Part shown: in pieces, positions 1 to 7,735 of the stretch
Numbering within the stretch: position 1 is the first letter of the stretch
How the letters are laid out: every line of letters begins with the position of its first letter
Position numbers and translations under genes: made by a program
Source of the DNA: an uncultured Oscillospiraceae bacterium
Lineage (GTDB): Bacteria; Bacillota; Clostridia; Oscillospirales; Acutalibacteraceae
Assembly: GCA_900547305.1 (NCBI GenBank)
Contig: URGH01000046.1
Location: 1-20,566 of the forward strand
DNA: 20,566 nucleotides
Direction: 5' to 3'
The notes under the pieces: generated by a model
Seen by the model: the letters and a program-made list of their open reading frames with translations, nothing else
Database searches by the model: none
What the model was told of the DNA's origin: nothing

Positions 1-824
1 AGATATTTATCGCCGTTTTCCTCTGCAATCGTATAGCTTGCATTGGTACTGTTATAAACCGCACCCATACCGCTTGCGGGTATAGAATACTTTTCAAAGC
101 CTATTTCCATATGACGCGCCGTAAATTCTTCATCCGCGGCGATTGCGTTGCCGTCTGAAATTTCAAAATAATCAATATCGACGGTATATTTATCGGGATA
201 GCAATTATTGCCGTTATATATCGGTCTGAACCCCAAAAACAGATTGCTGTTTTTCGGGATAGTCATATCCGAGGTATCTACCGCATAGGTTGCCGTAACC
301 CATCCGTCCGTGTTTGAAATATCGGAATCAACATACTTTATATATTCGGCCTTTGAGCCTGCATTTGTTATACTGTATGTGTTTTCCTTCTCCGGAACAG
401 CGAGCATAAGCCTTAGCGCGTTGCCTTCCGTAGTAATTCCGCTAACTCTGTAACGAACGGTTAACCGATATTTTGAATTTGAGGCAAGCTGCCAGCTGCC
501 CTCGGCGGTTGCGCTGCCGGTAGGGTTTGCGACGAACGCAAATCCGGATGTATAATTGGCAGTTTTTTCACCGTGGGAAAAGCTGAGATATTTCCCGCCC
601 TTTGCCGAAGCGTCATTCTTAACAGCCCATGTGCCCTCCCAATCAAGAGCGTTTCTGAAATCATTTGCTCCGCTTTTAGAGGTGACCAGTGAATATTCAC
701 TGAAATCATTGATAAGAAGCGCGCCTGCGGCTTCGCCGCTTTGTGACGAAGCCAACGCCGGAATTATAATGGCTAACTGAACGGTAATTAACAAAGAGAG
801 TATGACGCTTAATATTTTTTTCAT
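1..824 (-). CDS. Secreted beta-sandwich (CBM-like) protein, 3' end outside window
   Basis: Reading frame open from an ATG at 822-824 to the left edge, so about 274 N-terminal residues are present. The start is fixed by AGGAG seven bases upstream. Residues 1-26 form a Sec signal peptide (MKKILSVILSLL, cleavage probably after PALA). The mature part is rich in Ser, Thr, Asn and aromatics in alternating strands, as in carbohydrate-binding jelly-roll modules. A first module runs from about residue 35 (LLINDFSEYSL) to about 220 (TVDIDYFEISDG). A second starts near 232 with a similar opening (MEIGFEKYSI), suggesting tandem modules. It follows the solute-binding protein by 34 bases in the same operon. 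It may be a surface glycan-binding protein or the N-terminus of a large secreted enzyme; no catalytic domain is visible in the part present. Confidence 0.75.
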   Translation of the reverse strand, partial: MKKILSVILSLLITVQLAIIIPALASSQSGEAAGALLINDFSEYSLVTSKSGANDFRNALDWEGTWAVKNDASAKGGKYLSFSHGEKTANYTSGFAFVANPTGSATAEGSWQLASNSKYRLTVRYRVSGITTEGNALRLMLAVPEKENTYSITNAGSKAEYIKYVDSDISNTDGWVTATYAVDTSDMTIPKNSNLFLGFRPIYNGNNCYPDKYTVDIDYFEISDGNAIAADEEFTARHMEIGFEKYSIPASGMGAVYNSTNASYTIAEENGDKY

Positions 825-858
825 TTTTACACTCCTATTACAGTTTCATAAGCCGCAA

Positions 859-2217
859 TTATTTATTTTCCTCAATAACCTTTTGCAGAATTTCATTCGC
901 CTTTTCGATGCATGTGTCAAGCTTATTTGACGAGGAGGAAAGTGCCGTTGATACCTGAGACGCCGTGCAGGTTTTTAAATCCGGGAATATCGTAAATGTC
1001 GGCATAAGAGTATCTGACGCGGCGACTATATTCATAACGCTTGTATTAAAATTATAATTGGTGCTTGCGTTATTAAGAATCTCCTTATACATCTCTCCCA
1101 ATTCCTCGCTCTTGTAAAGCTCGGCGGGATCGTAATTATCGCCGTTCAGGAAATAGCGCAGGAAATATGCCGCTCCGTCAGCATTTTTGGCTCCCTTGAT
1201 GATACCGTAGGAGCGTGTGCTTACAACTCCGTATTTCTGCTCTGAGGAGGCGTCTGCCTTCGGAGGAATTATGTAGGATATATCGTCCGCGTCCATTTCG
1301 CTGAACCAGCCGGTCTTTCTCAGACCGTATGTGCCGACAAAAAGCATTCCCAGCTTGCCCTCTTCAAAATGGTTGCGGTATCCGTCGTCCTTTAAGATAG
1401 CTATTTTGGAATCGCGCGCCTCGATCATCCTCTGCCACGCCGAGACAACATCCGGCTTTGTGCAGTTATTAACAAACACATTCTTCTCATTGTCATATGT
1501 GACAAGACCGACGGAATATGTGTTTACATAGCTGTTGATATCGATACCGACGCCGCTGCTTTCGGCAACCTGCGAAAGCTCCTTGGCGCATTTGTAGAAA
1601 TTATCCAGTGTCCAGCGTCCCTCCTGGAGATACAGATCCGGAGTCGATATACCGTTGTCTTCAAAGAAACGTTTGTTATAAACCACGCAGCTTCCGCCCA
1701 TATCCCATGCTCCGCCTTTAACGTTGACCAGATATGAATGTCCGCCGATCGTACCCATCTTTACTATATCTTGATCCCAAAAGCTGTCGCTCGGATTAAG
1801 AATAGTTTTATCAAGCGGCTGGAGCATTTGCATACAAACAGGGAAATCACCGTTTGAAACATAAACATCGGGAGATTGACCGGAAGAAATCAGTCCCGCT
1901 ATCTTATTTGCATAATCCATCTGCGGCACATATGTAATCTCAACCTTAATACCGGTAAGATTTGTAAAATCGGCTAAAACCTGACTGGATTCGTTTGAAT
2001 TGTGGTCAATCCATGTTGCAAACTTTACCGTTGTTCCGTCAAGCTCCTCCGGAACATTGGAAAAATATTCCGTTTCGGCATTTGTCGCCGCACCCGAGCC
2101 GCCGGAGGTATTCGATTTTTTATCCTCTTCTTTCTTGCCGCAACCCGCGACAGAGCCGATCGATAAAATTACCGCCATTGCCAAAGAGATCGCTTTAATT
2201 CTTCTTATACTGCACAT
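859..2217 (-). CDS. ABC transporter extracellular sugar-binding lipoprotein
   Basis: 452 residues. The start is placed at the ATG at 2215-2217 because it gives a clean lipoprotein signal (MCSIRRIKAISLAMAVILSI, lipobox VAGC with Cys26) and has an AAAGG ribosome site. The frame is open further upstream, but that extension would bury the signal peptide. After the lipid-modified Cys comes a charged Gly/Ser linker, then a family 1 solute-binding fold (about residues 55-450) with typical segments such as VKFATW, SGQSPDVYVSNGDFP and YGVVSTRSYGI, the last near the usual hinge position. Family 1 proteins deliver oligosaccharides or sugars to CUT1-type importers. No permease gene is visible in the window, so the partner membrane proteins must be encoded elsewhere. 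It lies between GH16 and the secreted protein, which points to import of the glycan fragments they handle. Confidence 0.9.
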   Translation of the reverse strand: MCSIRRIKAISLAMAVILSIGSVAGCGKKEEDKKSNTSGGSGAATNAETEYFSNVPEELDGTTVKFATWIDHNSNESSQVLADFTNLTGIKVEITYVPQMDYANKIAGLISSGQSPDVYVSNGDFPVCMQMLQPLDKTILNPSDSFWDQDIVKMGTIGGHSYLVNVKGGAWDMGGSCVVYNKRFFEDNGISTPDLYLQEGRWTLDNFYKCAKELSQVAESSGVGIDINSYVNTYSVGLVTYDNEKNVFVNNCTKPDVVSAWQRMIEARDSKIAILKDDGYRNHFEEGKLGMLFVGTYGLRKTGWFSEMDADDISYIIPPKADASSEQKYGVVSTRSYGIIKGAKNADGAAYFLRYFLNGDNYDPAELYKSEELGEMYKEILNNASTNYNFNTSVMNIVAASDTLMPTFTIFPDLKTCTASQVSTALSSSSNKLDTCIEKANEILQKVIEENK

Positions 2218-2287
2218 TTCTTTCAACCTTTCATATTTTTTATGAATACGGACGGTTCTCCCGCTGTTTAATGCGGTACCAACCCGA

Positions 2288-3163
2288 TTATTCCGCACTG
2301 TCAAACACACGTACATAATCAACTATAAATTCATCTGGCAATACTGCGTTCCGTAACGCTTCCACAGGCTTTCCGTTCCATACGGAAGCGTCTCCGGCAA
2401 GTCCGGCAGACGCCGATTCATTACCGAAAATTCGGTTGTATCCGTGGCATTCGGTTGTAAGAAGTATAAATTCGTCAACGTGCGATACCGCGCATTTCGG
2501 AGCCATCTGTCGGCTTACAACCTTGCCGTCGGCATAAAACACATATCCCTCCTCGCTCCAATCAACGGCATATGTATGCCATCCGTCTTCGGTTTCAACA
2601 TAGGGGAAAGCGACATGTCCGAACCATTCGGAGTCTTTTCCGTAGCCGCCCCAGCCGCAGCCGCAAATAATATTTCCTTCCTTTGCCTGACGGTAATTTT
2701 CCATTATATCAACCTCGACGCCGCCGTATTTCGGATCGGGGTGACTTCCTATTCCGGGAGCCTGAAGCCAGAATGCGGCATGCCAGCCGTTATTTTTCGG
2801 GAGCTTACACCGACATTCGTAATATCCGAATTTGTGCATAAATTTCGGCTTTTCAAATTTACCGAACGGCCAAAAGCCCTTACTGTCCTTGGGCAAATCA
2901 TAAACCACCGCTCCGGTCTGAAGCTGAGCCGAAAAGTAATCGTCGCCTTTTTTGACCATAGCCATATGAAGATTGCTCTCGCCGTCAACATAAACTCCCT
3001 CGCGGGTAAATGTCGGAGACTTCTTGCCCCAGAAATATTCTCTGAAGCCCCACTTGCTCTCGTCAAGCTTATCGCCGTCAAATTCATCGCTCCAAACCAA
3101 TTTCCACTTTTTATGCTCAGGCAAAAAGCTTGAAGCATGGTCCTCAATTTTATACTCAATCAT
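2288..3163 (-). CDS. Glycoside hydrolase family 16, probably cytoplasmic
   Basis: 291 residues from the ATG at 3161-3163, chosen because GGGGGAT lies about seven bases upstream; an in-frame extension of 16 residues has no good ribosome site. The GH16 signature is present: WKLVWSDEFDG at 20-30, and the catalytic ExDxxE motif as E150-V-D152-I-M-E155 (nucleophile Glu150, acid/base Glu155 by family knowledge). Surrounding features such as FGYYECRCKLP, GWHAAFWLQAPG and WHTYAVDW also fit a laminarinase-like GH16. GH16 enzymes cleave beta-1,3 or beta-1,4 glucans or galactans; the exact specificity cannot be read here. No signal peptide or membrane segment is seen, which is unusual for GH16 and implies action on imported oligosaccharides. 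First main gene of a minus-strand operon with the solute-binding protein 70 bases downstream. Confidence 0.92.
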   Translation of the reverse strand: MIEYKIEDHASSFLPEHKKWKLVWSDEFDGDKLDESKWGFREYFWGKKSPTFTREGVYVDGESNLHMAMVKKGDDYFSAQLQTGAVVYDLPKDSKGFWPFGKFEKPKFMHKFGYYECRCKLPKNNGWHAAFWLQAPGIGSHPDPKYGGVEVDIMENYRQAKEGNIICGCGWGGYGKDSEWFGHVAFPYVETEDGWHTYAVDWSEEGYVFYADGKVVSRQMAPKCAVSHVDEFILLTTECHGYNRIFGNESASAGLAGDASVWNGKPVEALRNAVLPDEFIVDYVRVFDSAE

Positions 3164-3351
3164 TTTCCAATCCCCCATATAAATTGTAAAGGCTTCAAGC
3201 ATTTTAAACACATATTCCGCAATATTGTTCGATTAAAGCCTTTTGCCAAAATCTTACAACGGTCAATTTGCGATTTCAGCTCATTTTTCCTGCCGAAAAA
3301 CAGAATAAAATCACCATAGCAACAACCGTCATACGCTTTTGAATATGGCAT
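3160..3351 (-). CDS. Candidate small ORF in GH16 leader, coupled to GH16
   Basis: 63 codons starting at an ATG (3349-3351) with GAAGGGG a few bases upstream, and ending in TGA that overlaps the GH16 start codon as ATGA. The predicted peptide is basic and has five cysteines (a CC pair near the start, then MCLKCLK near the end). I do not recognise it. The ATGA overlap and ribosome site suggest translation and coupling to GH16. The open frame could also be chance within an unusually long leader. No homology can be claimed. Confidence 0.3.
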   Translation of the reverse strand: MPYSKAYDGCCYGDFILFFGRKNELKSQIDRCKILAKGFNRTILRNMCLKCLKPLQFIWGIGK

Positions 3352-3358
3352 ATATGCC
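3347..3358. repeat. Perfect 12-base palindrome in GH16 leader
   Basis: GGCATATATGCC reads the same on both strands. It overlaps the ribosome site and start codon of the candidate leader ORF and lies just downstream of the putative GH16 minus-strand promoter. It could be an operator or simply part of the translation start region. Confidence 0.35.
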
Positions 3359-3410
3359 CCTTCAAAATGCTTGTAAATTATATTGTTTTTATTTAATTCA
3401 TAAAAAAGCC

Positions 3411-3460
3411 TTTACTTTTTTCTTTTTTTAGTATATTATATAGTTTAAAAAAAGTATATA
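3411..3460 (+). promoter_or_regulatory. AraC1 promoter and conserved TACTTTT-N30-AAAAGTA block
   Basis: TACTTTT at 3413-3419 and its inverted copy AAAAGTA at 3450-3456 are separated by exactly 30 bases and enclose an AT-rich GTATATTATATAG core. The promoter hexamers TTTACT/TATTAT (17-base spacer) overlap it. The same arrangement, with identical spacing, is found at 12019-12068. This is a likely binding site for the AraC paralogues or a divergent promoter. Confidence 0.5.
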
Positions 3461-3507
3461 GGTAAATCGCTTATTTTTTCAGAAATTCGATTGAGGTTGA
3501 GGTTTGT

Positions 3508-4299
3508 ATGAATGATTTGACTTTACCGAAGAAAATAGTTTGCGGTTACTACGATTGCAGCAACTTCGGAAATTTAAAGATTTCGCCCGAAAGAATATCG
3601 GAATGCTACGAAATAGAATACTATTTAGAGAACGGCAAGTACGTCTATCTTAACGGAAACGAGCTCAAAATTATTGCCGACCATATATTGATTGCAAGAC
3701 CCGGCAACAGGCGATACAGCCGTTTACCGTTTAAAACGGCATTTTTGAAATTTGAAGCCGTCGGAGAGTTGGCGGAACTGCTTGACCGTCAGCCGTATTA
3801 TTTTGAGGCACTCCATAAAAAACAAATTCTTGAACTTCTTAATGAGATAATACTGATGACGGAAAACGAAAACAGGGATATTTTACTTTATTCGGGCAAG
3901 TTTTTTACTCTTTTGAGCTTTATCGTAATGGATGGCGAGCATAAAAAGCGCGGTACAAATTACAACTATTCCTCTATGTACAGCGCAAAAAAATATATTG
4001 AAAATAACTTTGGAAAACACATTTCGACCAAGGAGATCGCCGCAAGCATAAATCTGAGCGAATCGAGATTCAGATACCTTTTCGGAGTAGCCTACGGCGT
4101 TTCTCCCCACGCCTATATTACCGAGATGCGGATTTCCGCGGCAAAGAAAATGCTTTGGAATAACGATATTCCCATAAGCGAAATTGTCGAAAAATGCGGT
4201 TTCGGTTCACAGCAATATTTAAACGACACCTTTAAGAAGGCAACCGGCGTATCACCGGGGAAATACAGAAAGCAATTTTCAAAAAAATATATGGAATAA
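3508..4299 (+). CDS. AraC-family transcriptional regulator (copy 1)
   Basis: 263 residues. ATG preceded by TTGAGGTTGAGG, a tandem TTGAGG that supplies the ribosome site. The N-terminal 150 residues look like a ligand-sensing cupin-type domain (EIEYYLENGKYVYLNGNE; IIADHILIARPG). The C-terminal 110 residues form the double helix-turn-helix of AraC/XylS regulators: first HTH around ISTKEIAASINLSESRFRYLF, second around ISEIVEKCGFGSQQYLNDTF, ending with the usual GVSPGKYRKQF. It is a close duplicate of the regulator at 12109-12900, same length and collinear. Divergent from the GH16 operon, which it probably activates in response to a sugar; convergent with the DUF5107 gene downstream. The ligand is unknown. 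Confidence 0.93.
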   Translation: MNDLTLPKKIVCGYYDCSNFGNLKISPERISECYEIEYYLENGKYVYLNGNELKIIADHILIARPGNRRYSRLPFKTAFLKFEAVGELAELLDRQPYYFEALHKKQILELLNEIILMTENENRDILLYSGKFFTLLSFIVMDGEHKKRGTNYNYSSMYSAKKYIENNFGKHISTKEIAASINLSESRFRYLFGVAYGVSPHAYITEMRISAAKKMLWNNDIPISEIVEKCGFGSQQYLNDTFKKATGVSPGKYRKQFSKKYME

Positions 4300-4373
4300 G
4301 GCTATGAAGAAATTAAATAAGTGAAAATCCAAACCGTTTCTCTTTTCAAGCCGAAAGGCAACAACTTAATTTT

Positions 4374-7300
4374 TTATTCGGTTATTTGCTTGTAGGCATA
4401 TACCGCAAAATCGCCTGAGTCAAGTTTTTCCGCTTTTCTTATGCAGATTTCGGCGTCGCTGTACTTTTCTTCGCCGTAAAGCGCAAAGGCTTTAAGGGCG
4501 TAGCCTGTTAACAGATTGTGCTTTTCTATATCAAGCTCAAACGGCATTGGACTTGGTGAGCCGACTCCGTAATATGTCCGCATATCCTTGTTATCAATAA
4601 GATTTTGCGCCGCAGCAAGCATTTCGTCAAGCACCTTGCTTGCCTCGTCCGCTTTTCCGAGCTCTTTAAGCGCCAAAGCTCTGAACAGAGAAATTTCGGA
4701 AACCGCCGCCTTGTATTCCGCCGCCTTTTCGAGCGCTTTTATACGCTTATCACCCGAATAAAGCTTACTCAAATAATAGTAAATATGCGCCTCTTGGTTA
4801 AAGAAGGTCTTAGCCTCGCCGTAGGATTTCGGCATATTTATACCGTTCATATAAATCTGCTCGGCTTTTGCGGTATCTCCGTTCTTTGCAAGAAGATTGC
4901 CGTAAAGCACATGCATCCAGGCGTGCTGCTTTGTAAGCTTGCCCTCGCCGCCCTCGTAAATATGGAAATGCTTTACCGCCGCCATATTTATGGCTTCCTC
5001 ATACTTACCCTGCTGTGAAAGCAATGTAAGCTTATCAAGATAGCAGTCATCGCGAGCCTTTAACAGTTCGGGGTATTTATCGTAAACGGCAAGTCTTTCT
5101 TCTATGCTTGCATTTGTATTCTTTAGCAGTTGCTCGTATTCAAGCAAAAGCCGCGGGTCTTCGGGCCGGTATTTAAGCGCATTTTCCATACAGTAAAGCG
5201 CCTTTTTGCCGTTATGCTTTTTATCAAACAGGTAAAGCGATAAATTGCGCCATGCTCTGCCGTGACAGGGATTTATGCAAACGCAGTTTTCAAAGCACCC
5301 CGCCGCCTCATCATAACGGAAACGGTCATAGAAAAGGCAACCTAAATAATAATTTGCATTAGCGGCATTTTTACCGTTTTCTATCGCAAACTCAAGCACC
5401 GCAATATCCTCGACATTTGAGGGGAAACAATAGCCCATATCCGCTTTTTCCGCTTTTTCAATATAGGATATGTCGTTTGTTATGTACGCCTTATAATAGC
5501 TTACAAGCGGAGAATTTTCGTCGGTAAAGGAAAGAGCGTACAAAGCGTCCTCATAAAGCCCTGCCTTCATATAATCGCGGGCAACGTCAAGCAGGTTTTC
5601 GGGCTTTGCTGAAAACTGCACGATTTTATCCGTCACATCGGCAAAATGCGAATATTCGATTAGTGCGAACAAATCAAGCTTATCGTCGTTTATGCCGTCT
5701 TCTGCGCTCCGCTTTGCGGTATCGCAGCCGATTATGCGCTTAATTGCGGTTTCAAGATTATGCGCCTTTGTGTGACCCTTATTAAGACCTATCGACTCGT
5801 CGAGCTTTTTAAGCGCCTCGGTGTATTCGCCGTTTCGGCAGTCTATGCAGGCAAGCTCAAAAAGCGCCGCACTGCGGTGAGGATAATTCCACGCCGCGCG
5901 GTACAGAATATCGTAAGCCTTGCCGTATTCGCCGAGGTACTCAAGCGCCACGCCCTTAAGATAAAATGCCTCGGTATCGGCAGGATGCTCGTTGCGGTCG
6001 CAAAGCCGCTCTATTGCCTTATTGCAATATTTTACGCACTCTGCAAATTTGCCGTTTTTAAGCGCAATTCTGCCCATAGAGGTATTACAGCGTATATCTC
6101 CCTCGTCACGGCGAAGCCCCTCAAGATAGTAATCCTCGGGTTTATAGTTATGCTGTTTATATTGCTCCAAATGGAAGCCGTTAATATACAGCTCCTCTAC
6201 GGTTTTATACTCCGACGGACGGCGGACGGGCTTTCTTACCTTAATCGGTTGCTTTTGTCCGCGCTTGTATGGCTTATAAGCCACCAATTCTTTTCCGTTT
6301 TCATCCGATAGAGATACCTTAATACTATGTATATCCGATATTTCTGTATCAAGCGTTTTATGGTAAACCTTATCGGGCGACATATCGGTTGTTTCCGAGA
6401 AAATTTCTTTGCCGTTATCCGTAACCGTAATTTTGCTGCTTTTGAATGTTCCCGTAACATTAAAGCCGAAATAAAGACCGTCTTTTCGCGGCTCAACATT
6501 TACCGCCGCGTCAATAGTTGCGTTCTTAATCTCCCCTATTTCGCGGACCGGGTACCAATACTGCTCAAACTCCCTTGTTTCGTAAGGCGCAATCCAAGTA
6601 AAATCGGGCTGATTATCGGTATAAACGCCGGTCATAAGCTCTATATACGGTCCGTTTTTATCGGTAAGGTTAGAACACCACATATCGCCGAAATCGCCTA
6701 TGCCCCAATGCCACATTTTTTTACCGGGCGAAATATGATGGTTTGCAACGGTAGCTATACCCTTATTTATTCCGGTATCATAGCCCGAAATAAAGTCCAT
6801 ATCGGACTGACCCTGCGAAATCAGGTAAGAAGACGGCACTTTAACCGCGTCATAGTGCGATAAATCGATTCCCTTTCCGAAATTATAAGGGCGTGCGGTT
6901 TTATAAAGTCCTTTTGCAATCGGCCATTCAAGCACGGCGCGTCTGTCGTGGTCGTTCACCCATTCGCAATCGGGCGGAAAAACGGTTCTGTAAGCATTGT
7001 TAACAGGCACTGCAAGGTTTGCCCACCACATAAACACCTGCGGAAAAGCGGTGCGGTTATATACGCGTACCTTTGCCTTTATGTAGCTTCTGCCCTTATC
7101 TACCGTAATACCCGCCATACCTTTCATTCTGCCGAAAGGCTCTACCTCCCCCGTCCATACGGTTTTTCCGCCGTCCGGGTTATCCTCTTCAATGGCCTCA
7201 AGCGGCATAAATGTGGTAGGTCTGTGGTGTTGCGGCCAGTTAAACTCAATTCCGCCCGAAATCCAAGGACCCGCAAGACCGACAAGCGCCGGCTTTACAA

Positions 7301-7592
7301 CCTCGTTATAATAAATAAAGTCATAATTGCCAACCTTATCAAAGCCTCTGAGAATTTTACCACCCAAAGCCGGAACAACCTGAGTTTTAACATACTCGTT
7401 TTCAAGCGTATAGGTCTCATACTCCACATCGGTTTTCTCGTCCGAAATACCGTCGCAGTAAGGTATCGGGTATACCCTGCCCGACGCACCCTGATACGGC
7501 TTATTTTCAAAGAACATAGGCAGCTCATGCGCCTTTTTCGGTATGTATGTCGGTATTTTTATACCCTTTTTCTCGCATTTTACATCTGACAT
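4374..7592 (-). CDS. DUF5107 and TPR-repeat protein (copy 1), carbohydrate-related
   Basis: 1072 residues, start ATG with GGAGGAT seven bases upstream. No signal peptide, so cytoplasmic. Residues about 25-350 match the DUF5107 type: VVPALGGKI (72-80) resembles galactose-mutarotase-like folds, followed by GGIEFNWPQHHR (113-124), FMWWANLAVPV (about 187-197), HHISPGKKMWHWG (285-297) and TDNQPDFTWIAPYETREF. The repeated His, Trp and acidic residues suggest a sugar-binding or catalytic pocket. A small beta domain (about 360-450) is followed by TPR helix pairs over roughly 480-1060, for example EAFYLKGVALEYLGEYGKAYD. The role is probably binding or converting an intracellular sugar or oligosaccharide; the exact activity is unknown to me. 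Shares its whole layout with the protein at 8889-12005. Transcribed divergently from the sensor-regulator at 7736, which may control it. Confidence 0.85.
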   Translation of the reverse strand: MSDVKCEKKGIKIPTYIPKKAHELPMFFENKPYQGASGRVYPIPYCDGISDEKTDVEYETYTLENEYVKTQVVPALGGKILRGFDKVGNYDFIYYNEVVKPALVGLAGPWISGGIEFNWPQHHRPTTFMPLEAIEEDNPDGGKTVWTGEVEPFGRMKGMAGITVDKGRSYIKAKVRVYNRTAFPQVFMWWANLAVPVNNAYRTVFPPDCEWVNDHDRRAVLEWPIAKGLYKTARPYNFGKGIDLSHYDAVKVPSSYLISQGQSDMDFISGYDTGINKGIATVANHHISPGKKMWHWGIGDFGDMWCSNLTDKNGPYIELMTGVYTDNQPDFTWIAPYETREFEQYWYPVREIGEIKNATIDAAVNVEPRKDGLYFGFNVTGTFKSSKITVTDNGKEIFSETTDMSPDKVYHKTLDTEISDIHSIKVSLSDENGKELVAYKPYKRGQKQPIKVRKPVRRPSEYKTVEELYINGFHLEQYKQHNYKPEDYYLEGLRRDEGDIRCNTSMGRIALKNGKFAECVKYCNKAIERLCDRNEHPADTEAFYLKGVALEYLGEYGKAYDILYRAAWNYPHRSAALFELACIDCRNGEYTEALKKLDESIGLNKGHTKAHNLETAIKRIIGCDTAKRSAEDGINDDKLDLFALIEYSHFADVTDKIVQFSAKPENLLDVARDYMKAGLYEDALYALSFTDENSPLVSYYKAYITNDISYIEKAEKADMGYCFPSNVEDIAVLEFAIENGKNAANANYYLGCLFYDRFRYDEAAGCFENCVCINPCHGRAWRNLSLYLFDKKHNGKKALYCMENALKYRPEDPRLLLEYEQLLKNTNASIEERLAVYDKYPELLKARDDCYLDKLTLLSQQGKYEEAINMAAVKHFHIYEGGEGKLTKQHAWMHVLYGNLLAKNGDTAKAEQIYMNGINMPKSYGEAKTFFNQEAHIYYYLSKLYSGDKRIKALEKAAEYKAAVSEISLFRALALKELGKADEASKVLDEMLAAAQNLIDNKDMRTYYGVGSPSPMPFELDIEKHNLLTGYALKAFALYGEEKYSDAEICIRKAEKLDSGDFAVYAYKQITE

Positions 7593-7735
7593 TGGCTAAT
7601 CCTCCGTATTATTTCTGCTTATTACATTTTAACAGACATAAGAATAATCAAACAGTCAGAAAACCGTGTTAAAAAAAACATAAATTTCTGTTTGCCAAAC
7701 GGTTGTTGCAATAGTATAATAAAATCGGTGGTAAT
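7593..7735. promoter_or_regulatory. Divergent promoter region of DUF5107 copy 1 and sensor-regulator
   Basis: Plus strand: TTGCCA (7692-7697), 17 bases, TATAAT (7715-7720), a strong sigma-70 promoter for the regulator at 7736. In the spacer, CAAACGGTTG (7696-7705) is a near palindrome around a central CG, as in LacI-family operators. For the minus-strand gene only weak promoter-like hexamers are seen. An A-rich run (about 7670-7678) lies between. Confidence 0.6.

Larger units (their letters stand above)
3164..3507. promoter_or_regulatory. Divergent control region between GH16 operon and AraC1
   Basis: 344 bases without a large gene. For the minus-strand GH16 operon, a TATAAT (plus-strand ATTATA at 3377-3382) gives a -10 without a good -35, consistent with an activator-dependent promoter. 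This would leave a leader of about 200 nt that holds the candidate small ORF. For AraC1 on the plus strand, TTTACT (3411-3416) and TATTAT (3434-3439) are 17 bases apart. The block 3411-3460 is conserved in front of the second AraC gene. Confidence 0.5.

Noticed and set aside
859..2322. Longer solute-binding protein starting at 2322
   Set aside because: The extension overlaps the GH16 3' end and would place 35 charged residues before an excellent lipoprotein signal.
2444..3133. 229-codon open frame on the plus strand
   Set aside because: It lies entirely opposite the GH16 gene, whose ExDxxE motif is clear; no ribosome site or family pattern supports the plus frame.
3164..3211. GH16 start 16 codons upstream at 3211
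   Set aside because: The internal ATG at 3163 has a GGGGGAT ribosome site, and the extension adds no domain sequence.
4300..4373. Terminator between AraC1 and DUF5107 copy 1
   Set aside because: Only a tiny GCCGAAAGGC stem with no directly following T-run; too weak to call.
5760..7589. Several long plus-strand open frames (5760-6311, 6327-6863, 6948-7589)
   Set aside because: All are antisense shadows of the DUF5107 copy 1 gene, with composition typical of reverse-strand reading.
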